A stretch of 64,000 bases of DNA. It comes from Zeimonas sp050187175. Its GTDB lineage: Bacteria; Pseudomonadota; Gammaproteobacteria; Burkholderiales; Burkholderiaceae_E. Below are positions 44,815-52,281 of the stretch, piece after piece. Within the stretch, counting starts at the first letter, position 1. Each line of letters starts with the position of its first letter. The DNA is taken from contig JBFWXS010000005.1 of the NCBI GenBank assembly GCA_050187175.1, positions 62,001 through 126,000 of the forward strand, read 5' to 3'. The notes beneath the pieces are model-generated. The model was not told the origin of the DNA. It ran no database searches and was given only the letters and a program-made list of their open reading frames with translations. The position numbers and the translations under genes are program-made.

Positions 44815-45623
44815 CCGCGCTTCTCGATGACCTGGCCGATCGACTTCGCGCCGGGGGCATAAGCGGACAAGGCGGCCCCCACGAGCGCCAGAAAGATTCC
44901 CGCCGCGACGAACGGCAGGACGGTGTGCCGCAGCACGCCGGCAATCCACGACGGCTGCTCGCCGGCGCGTAGATGACGGAACAGCGCATAGGAAAGCGCG
45001 CCGTCCACCAGCACCTCCGCGAACAGTGCGGGGGCGATGTAGACCACGTACAGCGAGGCGATCGCCAGGCCCGCCGCGAGCGCCACGGCAAGCGCAATGA
45101 CCATGACAGGCACGGCCAGGTCGTCTGCCTCCGCGACGCTTCCCACCGCGTCGCCAACCGCGTTCATCGTCGAATCCTGAGCTTGCGCGAGCTCGGGTGC
45201 CGGCGTGAGGCCGGAGGCCGATGTAAGCCCGGAGGCGGACGCATCGAAAGACCCGGAAGCGCCGGCGCCACCGAACTCCCCTCCACCCCCGCGCACGACG
45301 CCGCCGGCACCCGTTCGCGCCCCGCCTGCGGGGATCGCCGTGCCCAGGTCCAGGACGTCGGCATAGTCATCGGCCCGGCTGCGCAGCCACAGCCAGATCA
45401 GCAGCAGGAAGAACAGATAGGCCAGCGCCAGCGCGATCGGATAACGCAGCGCCATCGAATCGAGCCCCAGCCTCAGCAGGCCGAAGGACGCGAGGAATCC
45501 GGCGCCGCCGGTCAGTGCGACCAGCAGCAGCATCTGCAGGCGGGGAAAGCCCGTGCCGCGCAGCTCGGCTTCCACGCGCCGGATTGCCTGGAGGCGCGTG
45601 ATCGAAGACGGCCGGCGCGTCAT
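44745..45623 (-). CDS. Unknown inner-membrane protein
   Basis: I do not recognise the family. The 292-residue product (ATG at 45623, MTRRPSSITRLQAIRRVEAE) has two close N-terminal spans (about 30-75), a Gly/Ser/Ala-rich linker with the doubled hexapeptide SASGLT (about 95-150), then two or three further spans (VPVMVIALAVALAAGLAIAS and HTVLPFVAAGIFLALVGAAL). The C-terminus is cytoplasmic and basic. The frame is open upstream to 45836 through 16-bp repeats but has no better start. Its 3' end overlaps smr tail to tail. Confidence 0.7.
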   Translation of the reverse strand: MTRRPSSITRLQAIRRVEAELRGTGFPRLQMLLLVALTGGAGFLASFGLLRLGLDSMALRYPIALALAYLFFLLLIWLWLRSRADDYADVLDLGTAIPAGGARTGAGGVVRGGGGEFGGAGASGSFDASASGLTSASGLTPAPELAQAQDSTMNAVGDAVGSVAEADDLAVPVMVIALAVALAAGLAIASLYVVYIAPALFAEVLVDGALSYALFRHLRAGEQPSWIAGVLRHTVLPFVAAGIFLALVGAALSAYAPGAKSIGQVIEKRGYTRSSTIKAPAPPSLGLAWQKA

Positions 45624-45773
45624 CGACGCCCGGACTGTCGAGGCAGGCTGTACGAGAAAAGCGGGTACGAGAAAAGCGAGCGCATAGGGAGGAGCCGGTG
45701 GCCTTGCTCCGCGCAGTATGCCGTGAGAGGCGTGAAGAGCCCAATGCGCTGGCGCCCAAGGCGCTGGCGCATC

Positions 45774-45853
45774 GGCGCTCCGCCGCATTGGCGCTCCGGC
45801 GCATCGGCGCTCCGGCGCATCGGCGCTCCGGCGCATCGGCGATCCGCCGGAGC
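45774..45853. repeat. 16-bp tandem repeats
   Basis: Three identical units GGCGCTCCGGCGCATC (45790-45837), one slightly diverged copy before (45774-45789) and one after (45838-45853). They lie between the PEP-CTERM gene and the membrane-protein gene. The 16-bp unit is not a multiple of three, which argues against a coding role. Confidence 0.92.
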
Positions 45854-45870
45854 GGCCATACGGGCCGCTC
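45850..45870 (-). terminator. Hairpin downstream of the PEP-CTERM gene
   Basis: GAGCGGCC and GGCCGCTC form a perfect 8-bp stem with a 5-nt loop, 27 bp after the stop of the PEP-CTERM gene on the minus strand. No T-run follows. Confidence 0.5.
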
Positions 45871-45896
45871 GCGCCGGACCGGCCGGACCGCCGGAC

Positions 45897-46727
45897 TCAG
45901 CGGCGCTGCCGCGAGCGCAGGCTCAATGCGGCAATACCCAGGCCCAGCAGCGCCAGCGACCCCGGAGCCGGGACCGGATTGCCGAGCGGCGTCGCTTCGA
46001 GAACGGCTGCCTCGCCGTAAGGCGCGAAGGGATCGCCGATGCGCGCGTACGATTGATCGTCCAGGCTGGTGCTGTTCGCGTAAGCCTCCATCTCGTAGCT
46101 GAGATGGAAGGTCGAACCATGGGCAAAGACGCCCAGATCGACCGCTGCATCGAAGCTGGCGAAGTTGGCGTGGCAATCGTTCAGCGAGCCCAGCACCAGG
46201 CCAGCGCCTGCGTAGTCGAGCGTGCACCGGTCCATCTCGATGAATGCCGACCAGACGACGCTGCCGTTCAGGCTGATGTTGATCGCCAGCGCCGCGTAGT
46301 CGCCCACGTTGCCCTCCGTGCCGAGCCGCGGATTGGCGATGTGGAAGAGCCACCGGTACAGCACCTGCTGTCCGGTATTGTTAGTGATCGAGTCCTCCCA
46401 AGTGGCCCTCGAGTAATAGGACGCCGCCCCGTTCGGCGCCGGAAACGAAAAGAACGAGGCCGCCACGCCGCTATGGGTATCGGCGGCGACGTTGAGCAGA
46501 CCAGTGCTGGTGGAGTAGGCGCTGCCGTACCCCTGGCCGCTGCCGCTCACTGAGGCGAAGGCGGCGAAATCGGAGCTCTCGGCCTGCGTTCCCGCCAGCT
46601 CACCGTTGACATAGCGCTCAGCGTATGCGCCGACGAGCGGTGCGGCAAGCGCCTGTCCGCCGGCCAAGGGCAGCCAGGCGCAGCATGCGGCGGTAGCGCA
46701 TAGAAGCGTTTTGCGAAGCGATATCAT
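45897..46727 (-). CDS. PEP-CTERM sorting domain protein
   Basis: A 276-residue secreted protein. The signal peptide MISLRKTLLCATAACCAWLP ends near QALAAP. A beta-rich Ser/Thr/Tyr-rich body follows without a recognised enzyme fold. The C-terminus is a sorting signal: NPVPAPGSLALLGLG, a hydrophobic stretch and the basic end SLRSRQRR. VPAPG in place of the consensus VPEPS is a frequent variant. Exosortase normally cleaves such proteins during export with exopolysaccharide; no exosortase is in this window. ATG at 46727 with GGAGAGG upstream. A CRP-like site lies about 110 bp upstream. Confidence 0.88.
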   Translation of the reverse strand: MISLRKTLLCATAACCAWLPLAGGQALAAPLVGAYAERYVNGELAGTQAESSDFAAFASVSGSGQGYGSAYSTSTGLLNVAADTHSGVAASFFSFPAPNGAASYYSRATWEDSITNNTGQQVLYRWLFHIANPRLGTEGNVGDYAALAINISLNGSVVWSAFIEMDRCTLDYAGAGLVLGSLNDCHANFASFDAAVDLGVFAHGSTFHLSYEMEAYANSTSLDDQSYARIGDPFAPYGEAAVLEATPLGNPVPAPGSLALLGLGIAALSLRSRQRR

Positions 46728-46836
46728 CGGGCCTCTCCACGTTGAATGAAGGGAAGCCGGCCTGTCCGCAAGGACCATGCCGGTAGCGGCAAGCCGTTGA
46801 TTCAACGAGGAAAGCCTCTGAGTTGGGCAGCGATTC

Positions 46837-46852
46837 GGTGACTTTTATCACA
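46837..46852 (-). promoter_or_regulatory. CRP-like binding site upstream of the PEP-CTERM gene
   Basis: Reads TGTGA, six bases, TCACC on the minus strand: nine of ten consensus positions of TGTGA-N6-TCACA. A TACACT hexamer (46855-46860) lies next to it and could serve as -10. Position is about 110 bp before the ATG. Confidence 0.45.
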
Positions 46853-46959
46853 GTAGTGTAAAACTCACCGACCCTCACGCCCTGCCCGCCAACACTCCGC
46901 CAGGGCTCGAGACAGGGGCGGCCAAGGGGCCGCCGGTCAAGGAACCGCCGGGGCCCGAC

Positions 46960-47502
46960 TCAGATCGGATAGATCAGCGAATTCGGAATCAGCTCGGTGT
47001 CGAACACGACGTGCTTGAGCGCGAACGACCAGTCGCCGCCCGTGCGCACCAGCTCGTCCAGATGCCGGCCGACGCTGAGCAGGTCGGTGGGTTGGTGCAA
47101 GTGGGTGCGGAACACCGCATAGTTCGCCTCCACCGAGACGCGCACTGCGCGGCCGCCTTGTTCGTCGAGAATCGCTCGTATCCGCGGCGGGCCGATCACC
47201 TGCCGCTGGTAGTAAGGCGCGTGGAACAGCGTGTCGCGTATCGCGTGTATGCGGTCGCGGAGCATGCCCACTCCCTCCAGCGCGATCGTGGCCAGCGGCA
47301 GTCCGCGCTCGTGGTTCTCGCGCGGCTGCACCGTGTAGCGGCAGTCGTCCACGAACAGCGTCACCCAGTCGTCAAAGCGGCGTTCGTCGAGCGCGGCGGC
47401 GTAGTCGGCGTAGAGCCGGGCCACCGCGGCCGCGCCGTCGGCATCCAGAGCCAGGCTGCGCGCGCCGGCGGCTGCCCGTGCCAGGGGTTCGTTCACGCCC
47501 AT
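46960..47502 (-). CDS. Rieske-type aromatic-ring hydroxylase, small (beta) subunit
   Basis: A 180-residue beta subunit of the NTF2-like fold, which stabilises the alpha3-beta3 oxygenase. Typical segments: RLYADYAAALDERRFDDWVT, DDCRYTVQPRENHERGLPLA and a C-terminal FALKHVVFDTELIPNSLIYP. Start ATG with a strong GGAGG; it begins 2 bp after the alpha-subunit stop, so translation is likely coupled. The frame is open far upstream in the alpha gene, but that is a shadow. Confidence 0.93.
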   Translation of the reverse strand: MGVNEPLARAAAGARSLALDADGAAAVARLYADYAAALDERRFDDWVTLFVDDCRYTVQPRENHERGLPLATIALEGVGMLRDRIHAIRDTLFHAPYYQRQVIGPPRIRAILDEQGGRAVRVSVEANYAVFRTHLHQPTDLLSVGRHLDELVRTGGDWSFALKHVVFDTELIPNSLIYPI

Positions 47503-47504
47503 CT

Positions 47505-48764
47505 TCAGACCTCCATCACACGACGCCAGTAGGCCGTCATGCCCCGGATCAGCGTCTCGGTGACCATGTGATCGGTGTCGCCGACCTCGCGCCCGCCCAG
47601 CGCGCTGATCGTGCGGCCCGCCGGATCCTGCGTAAAGCCCTGCTGCGACATCTCGACCACCTCGCCGTCGTCGGCCGACACGAAGCCGGCGGGCCCGAAC
47701 AGGTTCGCCTGCCGCAGCCGGCGGCGCGTCATCTCCGGCGTGTCGTCGGCGAAACCGAAGTGGGTCCAGACGAAATCGAACTGGCCGGGACCGCGCGGCA
47801 GGATGTGCCGCGTCGACAGCGAGTTGACCTGCTGCTGGATGATCAGCGACGGGAACAGCGTGATCATCGTCACCGTCGGACCATTCCACCAAGCCTCCGG
47901 AACCACGTCCAGCAGTCGATCGTCGTTGAGCTTCAGCGTCTCCTTGAAGCTGGTCACGCCCTGCGTCACTTCCGACTTGCCGCCGTCGTTGCGGCGCGAA
48001 ATCATCACTGCGTGGCGGCCATGCTCGTCGAGTACCATCTGCGAGCGTTGATCGGCGCGCCACAGGCCGAAGGTGACGAACCAGGTGTGCAGCAGCCCCG
48101 GGTGGTACGGATCCTTGATGTTCTCCTGCATCAGCTTCCAGTTGCCGGGGATGCGCTGGCGCGAGTAGCCGAGCAGCGTCAGCTCGCGGCCCTCGAAGAT
48201 GCGGTCGATCCAGGGCCTCACCTTCGGTCCGATCGCATCGGCCAGCGGCTCGACCTCGTGGTCGAACGAGGCGAAGACCAGCCCGTGCAGCGTTTCGACG
48301 CGCAGCTGCGTCAGCCCATGCTCGGCCGTCTTGAAATCGGCCGGCATTCCGCCCTGCATATAGGGCTTGCCGTCGCGCATCGTCTTCACGCCGCGGCGGA
48401 ACGGCACGCCCATCAGATTGCCCTTCAGGTCGTAGTTCCACTGATGGTACGGACAGACGAATTCCTTCGCATTGCCGTGCTCGCTACGACAGAAGCGCAC
48501 GCCGCGATGCGCGCAATGGTTCTCGACGACGTTGATGCCGCCGTCGGGGTCACGCACCATGATCACCGAGCGTTCGCCGATCCAGGTGGTGCGGTAGTCG
48601 CCGGGGTTCGGAACTTCACAGGCCAGCCCGACGTAGTTCCAATGACCGGCATAGAAGATCCGTTCGAGCTCGCGACGGTAGACGCCGGCGTCGGTATAGA
48701 CGCGGTAGGGAACGCGGTCGATCTGGCCTTCGGGCCAGTCCAGCGACGGCATGGCGGCCTGCAT
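47505..48764 (-). CDS. Rieske-type aromatic-ring hydroxylase, large (alpha) subunit (salicylate 5-hydroxylase-like)
   Basis: A 419-residue oxygenase subunit. The Rieske [2Fe-2S] ligands are Cys84, His86, Cys104 and His107 (NHCAHRGVRFC and FVCPYHQWNYD). The mononuclear iron site has His221 and His226 with the bridging Asp218 (NIKDPYHPGLLHTW). The overall pattern (WNYDLKGNLMGVPFRRGVK, PADFKTAEHGL) recalls NagG salicylate 5-hydroxylase and AndAc anthranilate dioxygenase. The ATG at 48764 has GAGGAGA upstream; the frame upstream is not credible. Electron-transfer ferredoxin and reductase genes are not adjacent. It is divergent from a LysR gene, as with nagR-type control. Confidence 0.93.
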   Translation of the reverse strand: MQAAMPSLDWPEGQIDRVPYRVYTDAGVYRRELERIFYAGHWNYVGLACEVPNPGDYRTTWIGERSVIMVRDPDGGINVVENHCAHRGVRFCRSEHGNAKEFVCPYHQWNYDLKGNLMGVPFRRGVKTMRDGKPYMQGGMPADFKTAEHGLTQLRVETLHGLVFASFDHEVEPLADAIGPKVRPWIDRIFEGRELTLLGYSRQRIPGNWKLMQENIKDPYHPGLLHTWFVTFGLWRADQRSQMVLDEHGRHAVMISRRNDGGKSEVTQGVTSFKETLKLNDDRLLDVVPEAWWNGPTVTMITLFPSLIIQQQVNSLSTRHILPRGPGQFDFVWTHFGFADDTPEMTRRRLRQANLFGPAGFVSADDGEVVEMSQQGFTQDPAGRTISALGGREVGDTDHMVTETLIRGMTAYWRRVMEV

Positions 48765-48795
48765 CTGGGGTCTCCTCGCAGTGAATCCGAACCCT

Positions 48796-48846
48796 AGCCT
48801 AAGCCCGGCGAGGCCATTCTCCAAGCAAATCGGATAATCTTCTCCA
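48796..48846 (-). promoter_or_regulatory. Dioxygenase promoter with a duplicated TTCTCCA element
   Basis: On the minus strand TTGGAG (48819-48824) and TAGGCT (48796-48801) are spaced by 17 bp. The heptamer TTCTCCA occurs at 48817-48823 and 48840-48846, 23 bp apart, with the proximal copy on the -35. This fits a LysR regulator contacting two sites on one DNA face. Confidence 0.4.
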
Positions 48847-48888
48847 TTTACGATGGTGATGATGAGAGCGCATCTTGATGATGGAAGC

Positions 48889-49908
48889 ATGTCGATGAGC
48901 GGCGCCGATCCGCTGCTGACGGAACTCGACCTGAACCTGCTGCGCGTGCTGGTCGCCGTCGACGCGAGCCGGCATGTCACCTTGGCCGCCGACCGGCTCG
49001 GCATCACACAGTCAGCGGTCAGCAACGCGCTGTCGCGCTTGCGCCGCCACTGCGGCGACGAGCTGTTCGTGCGAACGCCGCAAGGCATGGCGCCGACTCC
49101 GCTCGGCGAATCGCTGGCGGCATCGGCGCGTCAGGCGCTGTCGAGCCTGTCGTCGACACTGACCGCCGGTCTCGCCTTCGAGCCGCGGCATTCGACCCGG
49201 CAGTTCACGATCCGCATGACCGACATCGGCGAGATCGTGTTCCTGCCGGCGCTGCTGGATGCCTTCGCGCAGCAGGCGCCCGGCGCGAACCTGCGCACCG
49301 TGTCGCTGTCGTCCGGCGATACGACCGCCGCGCTGGCCGACGGCTCGGTCGAGCTGGCGATCGGCTTTCTGCCCGAGCTGCGCGCCGGGTGGTTCCAGCA
49401 GCGGCTGTTCGAGCAGCAGTACGTCGTGCTGATGCGCGCCTCGCATCCGTTGGCGGCGCGCCGTGTCAGCGCGCGCCAGTTCGCCGCCGCCGAGCACCTG
49501 GTGATCGAGTCGCCGGGTTCCGGCCACGGGATCGCCGACGCGGCCATCGAACGGCTGGGCGTGCAGCGCCGCACCCGGCTGCGCACCCCCGATTTCCTGG
49601 GTGCGGCGATGCTGATCGCGCGCAGCGAGCTGATCGCCACCGTGCCGCACAAGCTCGCCGAAGCAGCGGCGCGGCAGCTGCCGCTGGCCTGGTGCCGGCA
49701 CCCGCTGAGCCTGCCGCGATTCACGATCCTGCAGTACTGGCATCCGCGTTCACATCGCGACGCCGGGCATCGCTGGCTGCGCGAGCTGATCGCCGGCCAG
49801 TTCGTCGAGCCGCCGGCGCCGGAGCCGCGCCACACGGCGGACCCGAGCGCACCGATCCGCCGAATCTCGGCGGCGAGCAGATCGAGGTCTTCGCGCCGCG
49901 TGCGGTGA
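48889..49908 (+). CDS. LysR-family regulator of the aromatic hydroxylase
   Basis: A 339-residue activator from the ATG at 48889 (GATGGAAG upstream); the frame also offers ATGs at 48853 and 48895. The HTH spans LTLAADRLGITQSAVSNALS (with His-Val before it), then RRHCGDELFVRTPQGMAPTP. The effector domain is of the NahR/NagR/NodD subgroup, consistent with a salicylate- or benzoate-like inducer. A Pro/Ser/Arg-rich tail of about 35 residues extends past the usual end. It is divergent from the hydroxylase genes. Confidence 0.9.
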   Translation: MSMSGADPLLTELDLNLLRVLVAVDASRHVTLAADRLGITQSAVSNALSRLRRHCGDELFVRTPQGMAPTPLGESLAASARQALSSLSSTLTAGLAFEPRHSTRQFTIRMTDIGEIVFLPALLDAFAQQAPGANLRTVSLSSGDTTAALADGSVELAIGFLPELRAGWFQQRLFEQQYVVLMRASHPLAARRVSARQFAAAEHLVIESPGSGHGIADAAIERLGVQRRTRLRTPDFLGAAMLIARSELIATVPHKLAEAAARQLPLAWCRHPLSLPRFTILQYWHPRSHRDAGHRWLRELIAGQFVEPPAPEPRHTADPSAPIRRISAASRSRSSRRVR

Positions 49909-49945
49909 TTGCACAGCGGCGCGCCTGAACCGCTGCCGGCCGGCC

Positions 49946-50635
49946 TCAGCCGCCGGGACCGCCGCGGACGCGATACCCCAGCCCGGCCAGCCGCTGCAGA
50001 TCGGCCGGCGTGTCGACGTCGAAGACGAAGTGATCGTTCGGCGCCTCGACCCTGTGAACGCGCTGCGGCTGCGCATCCAGGAAGCCGCGCACCGAAGCTG
50101 CGGCGAGCATCGCGTCGCGCAGCGCGGCATCGAAGACCACCGGATTGCCGCGCTGCGCGCCGCGGCAAGGCACCAGCGCCGAACCCGGCGGCAGGCGGCG
50201 CCACTGCGCGAGCAGCCAGCGCAGATCCTCGTCGTCGAGCAGCGGCTGGTCGCCCAGCATGATCAGGACCGCATCGAGCGCCGGACTCAGCGCATGCAGG
50301 CCGGCCACGACCGAAGCCGGCTGCTCCAGCCCTGCAGCGACACGGCACCAGCGCGGAGGTGGAGGCGGCAGCGGCGGCTGCCTGCGCGCAGCTTCCGCGC
50401 CTGACCCGGCCAGGGCCTGCGCGACCGCGGCTTCGACTTCGTCCGCGTCCCGACCCAGCACGACTACCCAATCGTCGGGCGCAAACCGGGCCAGCGCGCG
50501 CGCGGCGCGCGCGATCATCGGTTCGCCGTCGACGCTGAGCAGCAGCTTATTTGGTCCGCCCATCCGGCTGGCGCGGCCGGCCCCCAGCAGGACGGCCCCC
50601 ACCCGGGGCGAGGAAACCGGTGAGTCATCGCTCAT
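49946..50635 (-). CDS. MocA/MobA-like nucleotidyltransferase
   Basis: A 229-residue NTP transferase. The nucleotide-binding start is VGAVLLGAGRASRMGGPNKL (GAG-x2-RMG), followed by VVLGRDADEVEAAV, LIMLGDQPLLDDEDL and a C-terminal FVFDVDTPADLQRL. It resembles MocA, which makes molybdopterin cytosine dinucleotide for xanthine-dehydrogenase-type enzymes, but it could also be a sugar-1-phosphate-type transferase. A Pro-run loop (PLPPPPPR, about 93-100) is odd. It lies 29 bp after the ABC ATPase as the last gene of the catabolic series; no molybdoenzyme is present nearby. Confidence 0.82.
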   Translation of the reverse strand: MSDDSPVSSPRVGAVLLGAGRASRMGGPNKLLLSVDGEPMIARAARALARFAPDDWVVVLGRDADEVEAAVAQALAGSGAEAARRQPPLPPPPPRWCRVAAGLEQPASVVAGLHALSPALDAVLIMLGDQPLLDDEDLRWLLAQWRRLPPGSALVPCRGAQRGNPVVFDAALRDAMLAAASVRGFLDAQPQRVHRVEAPNDHFVFDVDTPADLQRLAGLGYRVRGGPGG

Positions 50636-50661
50636 GCCGCAAGCTTAGGGCAAAACGTCCC

Positions 50662-50715
50662 GGCTCAGCTCCAGCTCCAGCGCCAGCTCCAGCTCCGGCT
50701 CAGCTCCAGCTCCGG
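50662..50715. repeat. Hexameric AGCTCC repeat at the end of the ABC ATPase gene
   Basis: About eight AGCTCC/AGCGCC/GGCTCC-like hexamers in a row cover the last 17 codons and the stop of the ATPase gene. On the coding strand they read (GAGCTG)n and shift register midway, so the protein goes from Glu-Leu to Ser-Trp repeats. Confidence 0.85.
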
Positions 50716-52281
50716 CGCGGCGGCCAGCAAGGCCTTGGTGTACGGATGGGCCGGCGCATCGAACACCTGGTCGCGGCCGCCCTGCTCGACGATGCGGCCC
50801 TGCTGCATCACGACGACGCGATCAGCCAGCTGCTCGACCGCTGCCAGATCGTGCGAAATGAACAGGCAGGCGAAGCCGTGCTGACGCTGCAAAGCCTTGA
50901 ACAGCGCCAGGATCTGTTTCTGGATGGTCATGTCCAGCGCCGACACCGGCTCGTCGGCCACCACGAAGCGCGGCCGGCGCACGATGGCACGAGCGATCGC
51001 GATGCGCTGGCGCTGGCCGCCCGACAGCTGATGCGGGTAGCGCTCGCCGAACTGCGCGAGTCCCACCTCGTCCAGCACTTGCGCTGTCCGCTTGCGCCGC
51101 GCCTCGGCGTCCATGTCCGGTACGAGGCGCAAGGGCTCGGCGACGATCTCGGACACGCGCATGCGCGGATCCAGCGATGAATAGGGGTCCTGGAACACCA
51201 GCTGGCAGGCCAGGCGGAACGGCTGCAGCGCGCGACCGCTCGCCTGCCGCAGATCCCGGCCGTCGAAGCGGATGGCGCCGTCGCTGGCCGGCACCAGCCG
51301 CAGCATCGCGCGGCCCAGCGTCGTCTTGCCCGAGCCGCTGCCCCCGACCAGCGCCACCGTTTCGCCGGGATGCACGGCCAGCGTGACATCGTCGACCGCC
51401 TTGACCAGCTGCGGCGGCTTGAACCAGCCCTGTCGCCCGCGGAACGTGACGCTGAGCCGCTCGGCGACGATCACCGGCGGGCCCTGTGCGGCGACGGTCG
51501 GCTCGGCCCCGCGCCTCGGCAAGGCCTCGACCAACGCGCGCGTATAGGCCTCGCGCGGCCGGCTCAGCAGCTCGCGCGATGCGCCGGCCTCGACGATCCG
51601 TCCCTGCTGCATGACCACCGCCCGCTGCGTATAGCGCGCGACCAGTCCGAGGTTGTGCGTGATCAGCACCACCGCCGCGCCCTGTTCGCGCGCCAGCTCG
51701 GTCATCAGATCGAGCACCTCGCGCTGGATCAGCGTGTCCAGCGCCGTGGTCGGTTCATCGGCGATCAGCAGCTTGGGCGACAGCAGCATCACCGACGCGA
51801 TCATGATGCGCTGGCGCATGCCGCCCGAGTACTCGTGCGGATACGCGCGCAGGCAGCGTTCGCCGCCGTGGATGCCGACGCGATCGAGCATGGCCAGGCA
51901 GCGCCAGCGCACTTCGTCGGCGGACAGCCGCTTGTGCAGCCGCAGAGCCTCACCCATCTGCGCACCGATGCTCAACGCCGGATTCAGCGAGGTCATCGGC
52001 TCCTGGAAGATCATGCCGAGCACAGGGCCGCGCAGCGAACGCAGTTCGGCCTCGGCGGCGCGCGTCAGCTCGCGCCCCTGCACCGCTATCGAACCGCCGG
52101 CCTGCCGCACGCCCGGCGGCAGCAAGCCCAGTACCGCGCGGCCGGTCAGGCTCTTGCCGCTTCCCGATTCGCCGACCAGCGACAGGAACTCGCCGGGCGC
52201 CACCGACAGCGATACGCCGTCGACGACGCAGCGGTCGCCCGCCTCGATGCGCAGCTCGCGGACGTCGAGCACCGGTCTCAT
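50665..52281 (-). CDS. Fused double ATP-binding protein of a peptide-type ABC importer (DppD-DppF)
   Basis: A 538-residue protein with two complete ABC domains. First: GESGSGKSLTGRAVLG, SGGMRQRIMIASVML, LLIADEPTTALD. Second: GGSGSGKTTLGRAMLR, LSGGQRQRIAIARAIV, FVVADEPVSALDMTIQ. Each is followed by the C-terminal extension of oligopeptide/dipeptide ATPases. Such fusions (YejF type) energise import by the DppB/DppC-like permeases. The ATG overlaps the permease stop (ATGA). The C-terminus ends in an unusual SRSWSWRWSWS made by a hexamer repeat; the family normally ends near AAPEL. Confidence 0.95.
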   Translation of the reverse strand: MRPVLDVRELRIEAGDRCVVDGVSLSVAPGEFLSLVGESGSGKSLTGRAVLGLLPPGVRQAGGSIAVQGRELTRAAEAELRSLRGPVLGMIFQEPMTSLNPALSIGAQMGEALRLHKRLSADEVRWRCLAMLDRVGIHGGERCLRAYPHEYSGGMRQRIMIASVMLLSPKLLIADEPTTALDTLIQREVLDLMTELAREQGAAVVLITHNLGLVARYTQRAVVMQQGRIVEAGASRELLSRPREAYTRALVEALPRRGAEPTVAAQGPPVIVAERLSVTFRGRQGWFKPPQLVKAVDDVTLAVHPGETVALVGGSGSGKTTLGRAMLRLVPASDGAIRFDGRDLRQASGRALQPFRLACQLVFQDPYSSLDPRMRVSEIVAEPLRLVPDMDAEARRKRTAQVLDEVGLAQFGERYPHQLSGGQRQRIAIARAIVRRPRFVVADEPVSALDMTIQKQILALFKALQRQHGFACLFISHDLAAVEQLADRVVVMQQGRIVEQGGRDQVFDAPAHPYTKALLAAAPELELSRSWSWRWSWS

